Shown: piece by piece, positions 8,943 to 17,772 of the stretch
Layout of the letters: every line of letters starts with the position of its first letter
How positions within the stretch are numbered: position 1 is the stretch's first letter
Source: Plesiocystis pacifica SIR-1
GTDB lineage: Bacteria; Myxococcota_A; Polyangia; Nannocystales; Nannocystaceae
Reading direction: 5' to 3'
Assembly: GCF_000170895.1 (NCBI RefSeq)
Contig: NZ_ABCS01000015.1
Location: 1-64,000 of the forward strand
DNA: 64,000 nucleotides
The notes under the pieces: generated by a model
Told to the model about the DNA's origin: nothing
What the model saw: only the letters and a program-made list of their open reading frames with translations
Database searches by the model: none
Translations under genes and position numbers: made by a program

Positions 8943-9868
8943 GCGTCGTCGAGCCCTCGGCGGGGCGCGAGCGCTTCCTCGGGGCGCTCCCCTCGGGAAC
9001 GCAGCTGGACGAGGTCCAGGCGGCCCTCTTGGGCGTGCCCTTCGACGGCGCCGTGACCTACCGCGGCGGCGCGTCCGGAGGCCCGGCGGGGCTGCGCGCG
9101 GCCTCCGACAGCATCGAGACCTACTGCCCCAAGCTCGACGAGGACCTCGAGGATCGGCGCTACGTCGACCTGGGCGACCTCGACTGCTCGGTCCCCGACG
9201 CGGCCAGCGGGATCGCGGGCGAGACCCCCGGCGAGCGCCTATGTCGCTCGCTGCGGACCCAGCTCGACGCCCGCCTGGCCGACGCCCCCGCCCTCCCCGT
9301 GCTCGGCATCGGCGGCGATCACCTCGTCGCCTACCCCTTCCTCGAGCGCATGCTCGAGCGCCACGCCGACCTGCAGATCATCCACATCGACGCGCACATG
9401 GATCTGCGCGACGAGTGGGAGGGCGAGCCCTTCAACCACGCCAGCGTCCTCGGCCGCGCCCGGGACGTGATGGGCCCGGACCACCGCGTGCACCAGTGGG
9501 GCATCCGCTCTGGCGAGCGCAGCGAGTACCGCATGGCCCGGGAGGACGCGCGCTTCGAGCTGCTCGCGCCCACCCTCGAGGCCATCACCGCCCGCGTCAC
9601 CGCGCTGTGCTCGGCCGGGCTGCCCCTCTATGTGACCCTCGACGTCGACGGCATCGACCCCGCCGACATCCCCGGTACCGGGACCCCCGAGCCCGACGGG
9701 CTGGCCTTCGGCGCCGTCGAGGCCGCCCTGGGTCTGCTCGCCACGCGCGAGGGTCGGGTCGTCGGGGCGGACATCGTCGAGCTCGCGCCGGCCCTCGATC
9801 CGACCGGGCGCTCGAGCGTCGCGGTGGCCCGGCTCGCGCGGACCTTGCTCCTGGTCCTGACCCGCTGA
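8939..9868 (+). CDS. speB: Agmatinase-like ureohydrolase
   Basis: A 309-residue member of the arginase/agmatinase family that splits a guanidino substrate into urea and an amine, probably agmatine to putrescine given the adjacent spermidine synthase. The binuclear manganese ligands are visible: GGDH, DAHMD, and DVDGIDP. The GTG start overlaps the speE stop (GTGA). FNHASVLGRA and HQWGIRSG fit agmatinase; guanidinobutyrase or guanidinopropionase activity cannot be excluded from sequence alone. Putrescine made here would feed SpeE directly. The decarboxylases that make agmatine and decarboxylated SAM are not in the window. Confidence 0.88.
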   Translation: MSVVEPSAGRERFLGALPSGTQLDEVQAALLGVPFDGAVTYRGGASGGPAGLRAASDSIETYCPKLDEDLEDRRYVDLGDLDCSVPDAASGIAGETPGERLCRSLRTQLDARLADAPALPVLGIGGDHLVAYPFLERMLERHADLQIIHIDAHMDLRDEWEGEPFNHASVLGRARDVMGPDHRVHQWGIRSGERSEYRMAREDARFELLAPTLEAITARVTALCSAGLPLYVTLDVDGIDPADIPGTGTPEPDGLAFGAVEAALGLLATREGRVVGADIVELAPALDPTGRSSVAVARLARTLLLVLTR

Positions 9869-9881
9869 GTCACGCGCCAGC

Positions 9882-9890
9882 TGCTATGGT
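9882..9890 (+). promoter_or_regulatory. Extended -10 box, leaderless start
   Basis: TG-C-TATGGT, identical in core to the box before 6924, ends six bases before ATG 9897. Confidence 0.45.
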
Positions 9891-9896
9891 TCGGCG

Positions 9897-11189
9897 ATGG
9901 CCCTCCTGGCCCACGCGCCGCTGCTCGCGGCGCTGACCCTCGGCGCGCCCCCGCCGGACTTCGCCCTGCGCGTGCACGAGGCCCCGGATCCGGCGTCGAT
10001 CGTCGACGAGACCCCGGCCGACTTCGACGGCTGGGCCGAGACCCCGCGCTGCTCCGAGGCCGCTACCGAGGGGGGCGAGGGAGCCCAAACCCACGCCAGC
10101 GACGAACTCAGCCCCCCGCCCCCCGCGCGCAAGATCGGCGAGCACACCACCATCTTCGTCAACTTCGACGGCGTCTCCCTCGACACCTGCGTCCCGTCCA
10201 ACAGCCACGCCAACTGCAGCTCCATCGAGGGCGGCGAGACCATCGACCCCTTCCCCGGCGACCTCGCCCAGCGGGTGGCCATCCTCGACGGCATGCGGGA
10301 CATCGGCGAGGGCCTGGGCCTGCGCATCACCGGGCAGCGCCCGGGCCCCGACGAGACCTACCTGATGCTCGTCTACGGCGGCGACTCCATCGCCGAGGAG
10401 GCCCTGGGCCGGGCGCCCGCGGGGGACTGCTACGACGACCTGCCCAACCAGGTCGGCTTCGTCTACCTGGGCACGGACCGCGCCGCGTGGATCAACGGCG
10501 GCGCGTCGACGGCCATGCACGAGGCGGCGCACACCTGGGGCCTCGACCACGTCGGCCTGGACACGGCGCTGATGGCCCCCATGGGCGGGAACACCATCGC
10601 CGACTACTTCGACGGCTGCGCGCAGATCGTCCAAAACGTCGAGCTCGACCCCATCGATCCCGGCACGGCCAGCTGCCCCGACCTCAACCTCGAGCTGTGC
10701 GGCCTGGCCGACTTCCAGTACGCCACCGCCCTGATCGAGTACCTGTTCGGCGGCCCCTACGTCGACGCGCAAGCCCCCGCCCTCGAGCTGCTCTCGCCCG
10801 GGAGCGGCCGCTACTACCAGGCGCCGGCGAGCTTCTTCGTCGAGCTCGGGGTCATCGACGACCTCCACCCCCAGCGCTACGAGTTCGCCGTGACCATCCC
10901 CGGCCTCGTCGACGAGCCCAACTTCTCCGAGGTCCTCGACCCGAGCTTCGAGGTCGAGAACCTCCCCGTCGGTAGCTGGACCTTCGAGCTGCGGCTGCGC
11001 GACATGGCCGGCAACGAGGGCACGCTGAGCTTCGAGATCGAGGTCGGCGAGGATCCCCCGCGCCTCGACGACGGCTGCGCGTGCGCGGCGGTTGAGACCG
11101 ATCCGCGGCGCTCGCAGGGGCTGGGCCTCGCGCTGCTCTCGACCCTGGGCGGCGTCTGGGGGCTGAGGCGCCGCCGCAGGCGAAAGTAG
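9897..11189 (+). CDS. Exported HExxH metalloprotease-like protein with MYXO-CTERM-type tail
   Basis: A 430-residue protein with an N-terminal signal peptide (LLAHAPLLAALTLGAPP). The motif MHEAAHTWGLDH (His208, Glu209, His212, Gly215, His218) matches the metzincin zinc site HExxHxxGxxH. A beta-sandwich-like region (about residues 290-385) follows. The C-terminus has GCACA, a hydrophobic segment LGLALLSTLGG and RRRRRRK, the layout of the MYXO-CTERM sorting tail that myxosortase-type systems process and anchor at the cell surface. The start lies six bases after a TATGGT box. A surface protease is likely; the substrate is unknown. The prodomain may be the first 80 residues. Confidence 0.78.
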   Translation: MALLAHAPLLAALTLGAPPPDFALRVHEAPDPASIVDETPADFDGWAETPRCSEAATEGGEGAQTHASDELSPPPPARKIGEHTTIFVNFDGVSLDTCVPSNSHANCSSIEGGETIDPFPGDLAQRVAILDGMRDIGEGLGLRITGQRPGPDETYLMLVYGGDSIAEEALGRAPAGDCYDDLPNQVGFVYLGTDRAAWINGGASTAMHEAAHTWGLDHVGLDTALMAPMGGNTIADYFDGCAQIVQNVELDPIDPGTASCPDLNLELCGLADFQYATALIEYLFGGPYVDAQAPALELLSPGSGRYYQAPASFFVELGVIDDLHPQRYEFAVTIPGLVDEPNFSEVLDPSFEVENLPVGSWTFELRLRDMAGNEGTLSFEIEVGEDPPRLDDGCACAAVETDPRRSQGLGLALLSTLGGVWGLRRRRRRK

Positions 11190-11254
11190 GGCGCCCCCTC
11201 GCCGTTGGGCAGCTTGCGCCCGGCCGCGCTCGGACGCTAAGAAAGCCGCTGCCC

Positions 11255-12034
11255 ATGACCGACGCCACCTCGACCGCGCACGCCACCTCGCTCCCCCGCT
11301 GGGCCATCCTCGGCCTCACGGCGCTGCTGGGCACCGCATGCCCGAGCAAGATCGAGGCCGGCCCGAGCGAGGGCGAGGACCAGGCCGGGTCCGCGAGGGA
11401 GGTCACCGAGGACGACCCGCGGGTGGTCCGCGACACCGACGACCTCTACGCCAAGGAGGACGCGCCGACTCAGCCGCCGCCCCAGCCCTCCCTGGGCACG
11501 GGCCGGCCCGACGAGACCAACGGGGTGTGTCGCCTCTACGCGCCCAAGCTCCCCGACCCGCAGTGCTGCCCGGCCGAGCTCGGCTTCGACGCCGAGCGCT
11601 TCAAGGAGCTGTGCGGCCTGCCCATCTACCTGGGCGAGTCGATGCACCACACCTGCGGCTACCACTTCATGGCCGAGCCCGACGGCGACGGCCGCCTCCC
11701 GAATCCGCTGGCCGTGCGCGTGTCGAAGATCATCGACCCCGACACCAAGACCGCCGCCGAGGAGCACGACGAGCGCATCCAGGTCCGCCTCAAGCAAGAG
11801 GGCTTCACCTCCGAGCCCATCCCGGGCATCCCGGACGCCTACTGGAGCAGCCTCGAGGGGCTGCACTGGGCCTTCATCCCGGGCGAGGGCTGGGGCGCGC
11901 CGCGGCTGGTGACCTGGCGCGACGGGGTGTGCTCCGACGAGGCCATGCAGACCGTGCTCGCCGAGATGACCAGCGCCAAGCCGCCGCCGCCCAACGCCCC
12001 GCGGCCTTCCCTGGTCCCGAAGGCTCGGCACTGA
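11255..12034 (+). CDS. Hypothetical lipoprotein
   Basis: A 259-residue protein with a signal peptide and lipobox LGTAC. An acidic linker follows, then a Cys-containing domain (GVCRLYAPKLP, PQCCPAELGF, LCGLP, HHTCGYHF) and a Pro-rich C-terminus. The six or more Cys suggest disulphides outside the inner membrane. I do not recognise the family. It is 65 bases after the HExxH protein on the same strand and may be coexpressed. Confidence 0.7.
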   Translation: MTDATSTAHATSLPRWAILGLTALLGTACPSKIEAGPSEGEDQAGSAREVTEDDPRVVRDTDDLYAKEDAPTQPPPQPSLGTGRPDETNGVCRLYAPKLPDPQCCPAELGFDAERFKELCGLPIYLGESMHHTCGYHFMAEPDGDGRLPNPLAVRVSKIIDPDTKTAAEEHDERIQVRLKQEGFTSEPIPGIPDAYWSSLEGLHWAFIPGEGWGAPRLVTWRDGVCSDEAMQTVLAEMTSAKPPPPNAPRPSLVPKARH

Positions 12035-12139
12035 GGGCCGGCCAACGCTGACCCTCCACCGGAGTCTCCCCGTCGGAGGCACGCCAGGTCGATATTGAGT
12101 TTCCCCTAACCAGGCTTCGGGTGTGGGAAGCTCTTTGCG

Positions 12140-13186
12140 ATGCCCCTGATTCGGACCACCAGCAAGTTTAGCCAGACCCTGCAGCCTCAGCGTTACACAT
12201 CCGAGCGCGAGTTGCAGGATATCATCGAGAAGCACCCCGAACTCCTCGTCGATGAGAACGAAGCGCGCGTCGCCCTCGTCTCCCGTGAGTTCGTTCTTCC
12301 CAGCGGTGCCGGCCGGCTTGATCTCCTACTCGTCGACGAGACCGGTAGACTCAGCGCAGTCGAGGTCAAGCTCGAGCGCAACGGGCAGTCACGCCGAGAG
12401 GTGTTCGCTCAGGTCTTTGACTATGCCTCCGCGCTCGCGGAATACCAGGTGACCGAGCTGAACGAGAACACGGGCGGGGGCGTCGAGAAGGCCCTACGTC
12501 AGTTGCTCGGCGCCGACAACCCGAACGCAGTAGAAGACGCTCGGCTCAACTGCGACCGGATGTTGCGCGCAGGCTCTCAGCGCGTCGTCATTGCGGTGGA
12601 CTCGGCGCCTGATGACCTCGTCCGCATCGTGCGCTTCGCCAACGACCACAGCGACCTCGACATCCGGCTAGTCGAGATCGAGAAGTATGTCGCTAAAAAC
12701 GAGTCCATCTTCGTCCCCCGACTCCTCGTCCAAGGAAACGAGCATGAGGCCAAAGCCTCAGAGCCTCGCCCCATCATCCACAACCTCATCGAGGTCGTCC
12801 GGCTCTTTACGCCCCCGTCAGGCATCACAGTTCATGGTCGCGCCCGTCACTACCGGGCCGTGCGGGTTGCCGGTTGGCCAGCGTCCATGCACTACGAGTT
12901 CCTCTCCTCCGGAGATCAGATCCACCCAGAACTGCACCTCGAGTCCAAGAACGTCATGCGTGTAGCGCCTGTCGTTGAAGGCCTCGCTCAAACTGTCGCC
13001 TCAGCGCTGCCGGAGTGCAACGTCCAATGGGTGACTCCTTGGCAACGTGTGGGGGGCCGCCTCCGGGTCTCTATGCCCAACGGGGCAGAACTAAGAGACT
13101 CCGTTGCAGCCATGTACAAGCTCATTGAGCTGACCAAGCAGCCTGTCGCATCCAGTTGGAACGAGGCTGCAAAACTCGATCAGTAG
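12140..13186 (+). CDS. NucS-like PD-(D/E)XK nuclease (DUF91-type)
   Basis: A 348-residue protein. The N-terminal half has the order Glu-rich helix (SERELQDIIEKHPELL), then GRLDLLLVD with Asp61, then AVEVKLER with Glu75 and Lys77. This is the D...ExK active site of NucS/DUF91-type restriction-fold endonucleases. The C-terminal half (about 215-345) is an unassigned domain. Known NucS proteins cut mismatched or flapped DNA; this role is not proven here. Codon use is more relaxed than in all neighbours (many third-position A and T), and the flanks are lower in GC, so recent transfer is likely. A solitary defence or repair nuclease is possible. Confidence 0.75.
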   Translation: MPLIRTTSKFSQTLQPQRYTSERELQDIIEKHPELLVDENEARVALVSREFVLPSGAGRLDLLLVDETGRLSAVEVKLERNGQSRREVFAQVFDYASALAEYQVTELNENTGGGVEKALRQLLGADNPNAVEDARLNCDRMLRAGSQRVVIAVDSAPDDLVRIVRFANDHSDLDIRLVEIEKYVAKNESIFVPRLLVQGNEHEAKASEPRPIIHNLIEVVRLFTPPSGITVHGRARHYRAVRVAGWPASMHYEFLSSGDQIHPELHLESKNVMRVAPVVEGLAQTVASALPECNVQWVTPWQRVGGRLRVSMPNGAELRDSVAAMYKLIELTKQPVASSWNEAAKLDQ

Positions 13187-13492
13187 CTCAGCTCATTCGC
13201 TCACACGCGAACTGGGCCGACACGCGGGTGAATTCGAGACTAGCGACGTCCACGAGATGCACACTCCCCCGGTTTGCTCACCGAGGGCTCGCTCGGCATG
13301 GGTGGTGTATTCAGCTCCCGATTCGCGTTCTTTGAGGCGTGGGCCCATACCGAGATCATCGATTCGACAGACCAACTCGGCACGAGACTCGACGCTGTCC
13401 CAACGCCCCCGCCGCTCAACTCCAAGCGATCGCCCTGAGCCTACTCACCACCTAGTCGATCCAGGCTCGGCACAAAGCCGTCGCCCGTCGGC
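13187..13492. other. Gene-poor stretch after the nuclease
   Basis: These 306 bases share the lower GC of the nuclease gene. Short open frames exist on both strands, none with a credible start or family resemblance. It may be the trailing part of a transferred segment. Confidence 0.4.
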
Positions 13493-14596
13493 CTACTGGT
13501 CGACTTCGTCTTCTTCGGCGGCGGCCGCCGCGTCTTCCTCATCCTGACCCACGGCCGGATGCGCGGGGCGGCGGATCGGCCCGCGGGCGTCGAGCTCGTC
13601 CTGGCGCGCGGCCGCGCCCACGTTGTTGCCCGGGGTCTTCGCCTTGGCCTTGCGGGCCTCTCGGCGAGCCTCCCACTCGGCGCGCTTGGCCTCCTGCTTG
13701 GCCTTGCGCTCGTCCTTCTTGCGCTCGGCCTCGGCCTTGTCCCACCAGGTCCGCTGCTTGACGGGCCGAAAACGCTTCTCGTCGTCCTCGTCCATCTCGA
13801 TGCCGTAGCGGTCGTAGAGGCGCTCGGGCAGCTGGGCGTGGACGGTGGTCTTGCAGGTGATGGTCTCCTGCTCTTTTTGCTTGAAGGGCGCCTTCCACTG
13901 GTCCCAGCCACCTTGCTTGATGACCACGTTCCAGTGCGGGACCTTGGTGTAGCGGCGCACGAAGGTCACGGACTTGGCCGGCTCGCCCTCATGGTTGCGC
14001 TCCCAGTCGCGGCACACCCAGGCGCCGTAGATGCGCTGATAGTGCTTCTTGCCGTTGATCCGGCGGTTGATCTTTCCGCCGCGGTCGTACCAGAGGTAGG
14101 GGTAGCGATCGATGCCCCAGATGTCCTGGCGGTAGTCCCACAGCTCGCCCTCCTGATCCTCCACGAACACGCGCACGAAGGTGTTGGTGCGGTTCGGGTT
14201 GGGGGCGAACATCGCCCAGCTCTGGTTGAGGCGGGCGGCGTTGAAGTACTTGTAGCCGTAGACCCCGTCGAGGAACTCCTTGTGGAAGGTCTTGGCCAAG
14301 CCCTTGCTGGGCGTGTTCCAGACCAGCAGCGTGGAGGTCTGGTAGGCGACGAAGATGCTGACGAGCAGGATGCCCCACAGCGGGTAGGCCCAGCGGCTCT
14401 CGGGGCGCCTGTGCGAGGGCACGGGCGGATCCGAGAGCAGGGTCTCGTGCAGCGGGCGCTCGACGCCGTCGTCGTTCATCGGGTCGGGGTCGGCCTCGAG
14501 GGTCGCGTCGCCATCCTCGGCGCTGGCGTGGCCCTCTGGCGGGGTCACGTCAGCGGTGTTTTCGGACTCGGGCCCGTCCTCGCGCACGTCGGACAT
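13493..14596 (-). CDS. Single-pass membrane protein with QSWAMFAPNP motif
   Basis: A 367-residue protein from ATG 14596, chosen because a -10-like CACAAT lies seven bases upstream and the longer frame adds unlikely sequence. An acidic N-terminus precedes one membrane helix (YPLWGILLVSIFVAYQ). The segment QSWAMFAPNP resembles the W-MFAP-P motif shared by DUF5819-like proteins and by C-terminal regions of HTTM (vitamin K carboxylase-like) proteins. A beta-rich domain and a highly charged Lys/Glu/Ala tail (probable long helix) follow, ending in an acidic run. No HTTM gene is adjacent. Function is unknown. Confidence 0.65.
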   Translation of the reverse strand: MSDVREDGPESENTADVTPPEGHASAEDGDATLEADPDPMNDDGVERPLHETLLSDPPVPSHRRPESRWAYPLWGILLVSIFVAYQTSTLLVWNTPSKGLAKTFHKEFLDGVYGYKYFNAARLNQSWAMFAPNPNRTNTFVRVFVEDQEGELWDYRQDIWGIDRYPYLWYDRGGKINRRINGKKHYQRIYGAWVCRDWERNHEGEPAKSVTFVRRYTKVPHWNVVIKQGGWDQWKAPFKQKEQETITCKTTVHAQLPERLYDRYGIEMDEDDEKRFRPVKQRTWWDKAEAERKKDERKAKQEAKRAEWEARREARKAKAKTPGNNVGAAARQDELDARGPIRRPAHPAVGQDEEDAAAAAEEDEVDQ

Positions 14597-14787
14597 CCTG
14601 GGGATTGTGCCAGACCCCCCGACAGACTCCACCGCAGTTTGTGCCGATACGTGCGCTTTGCGTGAGCTGACGCGCCTCGGTCTGGGTCCAAAGACACCCT
14701 GCCGGAGTGAGGTGCGCACCCTCCACAGATCTCTGCGCCGCCCATGGAGTCTTCCCGCCGCTTCGTTCGTCTAGTGCACAGCCGCCC

Positions 14788-15570
14788 ATGCACGACGCCT
14801 CCGCGAGCCCGAACCTCCCTGCTCCCCTCGCCTCGACGGAGCCGAGCGCCCCCAGCTCCCTGCCCGGGCGCCTCGCCGCCCTCGCGGCCCTCGCCGTGTC
14901 CGGCTGCTGCCTGGTCGTCAGCGCCGGCATGTGGCCCCTCAACCTGGAGTGGATCCCGGGCTTCACGGCGCTGGTGATCCTCTACGCCGTGGCCGCCGCG
15001 GGCCTGTGGTCGAGCCGCGGCTGGGCCCGCTACCTGGGCCTGGGGACGGCCCTGTGGGGCCTGGTCTGCTTCGTCCAGGCCACCTTCGTCATCGGCCCGC
15101 AGCGCTTCGCCCTCGCTGGCATCGCCCTGCACGCGCTGATGCTGCTGTTCACCCTCGTGCAGCGACCGGCACAGGGCGGCGCCGTCGATCGCCGCCACGC
15201 CTTCGCCATGACCTGCGCCAACGCGGCCCTGCCCTGCGCCCTGGTCTACGGCCTCGCGCCTCAGCACGACTGGCTCGTCGGCGCCGGAGTCATCGGCGGC
15301 GCGGCGGTGGTCGTGGCCGCGTGCGCCGGGCTCGGCCGCGGCCGCACCTGGGGCCTGTTCGCGGCGCTATTCGGCGCGGTGTTGATCGCGGTGACCACCG
15401 CCCGGGCGCCGGCCACCGGCTGGCTCGTCCACCCCCACGCGATCTTGCCCAACGAGAACCCGCTCGCGCTCTTGGGCCTCGGCGTCGCCGCCTCGTCCCT
15501 GGCCTTCCTCGCGGTCACGCCCTACTTCGGGCCGATCGTCCGCTTTTTGATGCGCCCCTCGAGCGAGTAA
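14788..15570 (+). CDS. Polytopic membrane protein
   Basis: A 260-residue protein with about seven hydrophobic segments separated by short loops (for example LVVSAGMWPL, FTALVILYAVAAAG, IALHALMLLFTLV, VIGGAAVVVAAC). There is no recognisable catalytic or transport motif. ATG 14788 follows TCTAGT by 14 bases. Its TAA abuts the stop codon of the convergent VWA gene with no base between them. Function is unknown. Confidence 0.65.
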   Translation: MHDASASPNLPAPLASTEPSAPSSLPGRLAALAALAVSGCCLVVSAGMWPLNLEWIPGFTALVILYAVAAAGLWSSRGWARYLGLGTALWGLVCFVQATFVIGPQRFALAGIALHALMLLFTLVQRPAQGGAVDRRHAFAMTCANAALPCALVYGLAPQHDWLVGAGVIGGAAVVVAACAGLGRGRTWGLFAALFGAVLIAVTTARAPATGWLVHPHAILPNENPLALLGLGVAASSLAFLAVTPYFGPIVRFLMRPSSE

Positions 15571-16833
15571 CTAATCGGCCTGGCGCAGCACCCGACCGAT
15601 GTGACTGCGCCGCGCGGCCTGGGGCGGCCGGCGCATGGCCTCGACCATCTGGTCGATGCCCGCGACCGTGAGCGTGTACATCGGGAACACCCGGCGGATC
15701 TCGCTGATCGTCGGGGCGTCCCACAGGCGCTCGGGCTCGGGGTTGATCCACCCCGAGCGCGGGAAGTGGTCGGCGAGCTTGGCCAGGCAGCGCAGGCCGC
15801 TCGGCGCCCGGTCGAGGGTCCAGAAATTCGAGCTGGTCATCATCAGCTCGCCGGGGTGCATCCACGCGTCGCCGACCAGGCACAGGTGCCAGTTGGCGTC
15901 CTTGGTCCGCAGCAGGTGGTCGATGGGCACGGGCTTGGTGAAGGCCGCGTCCTCGTAGACCTTGGAGTAGACGCAGTTGTGGAAGTAGTAGGACTCGAGC
16001 TCCTTGAAGCCGCCGTGCTTGTGGGCCGCCGAGAACAGCCGGCTGACGAGCTCGGCGTGGGGGTCCATGCTGCCGCCGACGTCGAGGAGCAAGAGCATGC
16101 GGACGTCGTTCTTTCGCGGCGGCCGCATGACGATCTCGAGGTCGCCGCAGTTGCGCGCGGTCTCGTCCACGGTCATGTCGATGTCGAGCTCTTCGATGCC
16201 GCCCTTGCGCTGGAGCCGACGCAGCCGTCGCAGCGCCGTGCCGAGCTGGCGCGTATCCAGGACCAGGTCCTTGCGAAACTCCCGGAAGCGGCGCGAGTCG
16301 GCGACGGCCAGGGCCGAGCGCCCGCCCCCAGAGCCGCCCATGCGCACGCCCGCGGGGTTCATGCCGCCCTGGCCAAAGGGCGAGGTCCCGCCCGTGCCGA
16401 CCCAGCGGTTGCCGCCCTCGTGGCGTTTTTTCTGCTCGGCCAGGCGCTCGAGCAGCTGGCGGCGCAATTCTTCGATGCCCAGCTCGTCGATGAGCTCGCG
16501 CAGGGCCGGGTCGAGGTGGAGCAGCTGCTGGGGATCTTTGAGCCACTCGGCGAGCTGCTCGGTGAAGGCCTCGAGGTCCGCGATCACCCCGCGGAAGCTC
16601 TCGCCGAAGGCCAGGTCGAAGCCGTCGTAGTCGCCCTCGTCGTTGACGAGGATGCAGCGCGCGACGGCGTAGAAGCCGTCGAGGCTCGAGTCGTGCAGGC
16701 CCTGGCCGAGGGCGTCGAGGAGCGCGAGCCAGTTGTGCGCGCTGACCTTCACGCCCCGGGCGCGGAGCTTGTAGAAGAAGTCGAGGAAGAGCGGGACCCC
16801 TCGCCCGCCCGCGCGCATGTCGACGGCGGGCAC
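15571..16833 (-). CDS. VWA (CoxE-like) protein partner of a MoxR ATPase
   Basis: A 420-residue protein. GTG 16833 has a strong Shine-Dalgarno GGGAGGT six bases upstream, within the end of the MoxR gene. The N-terminal half is helical; a Gly-rich linker (about residue 150-170) leads to a CoxE-type VWA domain with the MIDAS variant DVGGSM. CoxE/MoxR pairs act as ATP-driven metallochaperones or protein-assembly factors that insert cofactors or remodel complexes. The target is not in the window. It is cotranscribed with the MoxR gene, one base downstream of its stop. Confidence 0.85.
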   Translation of the reverse strand: MPAVDMRAGGRGVPLFLDFFYKLRARGVKVSAHNWLALLDALGQGLHDSSLDGFYAVARCILVNDEGDYDGFDLAFGESFRGVIADLEAFTEQLAEWLKDPQQLLHLDPALRELIDELGIEELRRQLLERLAEQKKRHEGGNRWVGTGGTSPFGQGGMNPAGVRMGGSGGGRSALAVADSRRFREFRKDLVLDTRQLGTALRRLRRLQRKGGIEELDIDMTVDETARNCGDLEIVMRPPRKNDVRMLLLLDVGGSMDPHAELVSRLFSAAHKHGGFKELESYYFHNCVYSKVYEDAAFTKPVPIDHLLRTKDANWHLCLVGDAWMHPGELMMTSSNFWTLDRAPSGLRCLAKLADHFPRSGWINPEPERLWDAPTISEIRRVFPMYTLTVAGIDQMVEAMRRPPQAARRSHIGRVLRQAD

Positions 16834-16834
16834 T

Positions 16835-17671
16835 TCAGTACCTCCCGCCGCGCCCGCCCCCCGAGGCGCCGCGCTCGACCCGGGCGACGTCCTGCTCCTT
16901 CTTGAGCAGCACGCCCAGGAAGGGCAGGCGCGCGCCGAGCAGCTTGGCGGGGTCGATGTCGGCGTGGCGCAGGGCGGCGATCCAGTCGATCAGCTCGCTC
17001 GTGCTCGGGGGCTTGCGCAGGCCCTCCGTCGCGCGCAGGCGGTAGAAGGCCTCGAGGGCGCTGGCGAGCAGCTCGTCCTCGATGCGCGGGTGGTGCACGG
17101 CGACGATCCGGGCCATGAGCTCGCGGTCCGGGAAGGCGATCCAGTGGAACACGCAGCGGCGCAGGAAGGCGTCGGGGAGCTCCTTTTCGTTGTTGCTCGT
17201 GATGATCACGATGGGCCGCTTGGCCGCCGTCAGCGTCCGCCCGGTCTCGGGGATCGTGAAGCTCATGGCGTCGAGCTCGTGGAGCAGGTCGTTGGGGAAC
17301 TCGAGGTCCGCCTTGTCGATCTCGTCGATGAGCACCACGGTCTGCTCCTCGAGCTCGAAGGCGCGCCCCAGCGGCCCCAGCGAGATGTACTTGGCGATGT
17401 CGCCGACGTCGCCGTCGCCGAAGCGGCTGTCGTGGAGGCGCTTGACCGTGTCGTACTGGTAGAGGCCCTCGACGGCCTTGGTCGTCGACTTGACCTGCCA
17501 GCGCAGCAGCTCCTTGCCCAGCTGCTGGGCGAGGTCGACGGCGAGCAGGGTCTTGCCGGTGCCAGGCTCGCCCTTGATCAGCAGGGGGCGACCGATCGCC
17601 ATGGCGACGTCGACGGCCTTGGCGAGCTCGTCAGAAACGATGTAGCGGTCACTGGACGCGAACTGACTCAT
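16835..17671 (-). CDS. MoxR-family AAA+ ATPase
   Basis: A 278-residue AAA+ protein with Walker A GEPGTGKT (residues 34-41), Walker B VVLIDEIDKAD, sensor 1 ITSNNEKE and the arginine finger region LRRCVFHWI typical of MoxR proteins. The C-terminus ends in a Gly/Arg-rich tail. MoxR ATPases work with VWA proteins to assemble or activate enzyme complexes, and the VWA gene follows directly. Its ATG faces the divergent L,D-transpeptidase gene with 101 bases between, where CATACT and CATACC boxes sit before each start. Confidence 0.9.
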   Translation of the reverse strand: MSQFASSDRYIVSDELAKAVDVAMAIGRPLLIKGEPGTGKTLLAVDLAQQLGKELLRWQVKSTTKAVEGLYQYDTVKRLHDSRFGDGDVGDIAKYISLGPLGRAFELEEQTVVLIDEIDKADLEFPNDLLHELDAMSFTIPETGRTLTAAKRPIVIITSNNEKELPDAFLRRCVFHWIAFPDRELMARIVAVHHPRIEDELLASALEAFYRLRATEGLRKPPSTSELIDWIAALRHADIDPAKLLGARLPFLGVLLKKEQDVARVERGASGGGRGGRY

Positions 17672-17772
17672 GGATGGCGGAGTATGGCACAGCGTTCCGA
17701 GGCCGCCCGGCGGGCCCTGCTCACCCGGCCAACTTCCGCGCGCCGCGAGGGCTGTGGCATACCCGAACTGTC

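Noticed and set aside
13193..13547. Short open frames in the gap after the nuclease
   Set aside because: There is no ribosome site, no family resemblance and no constant codon bias.
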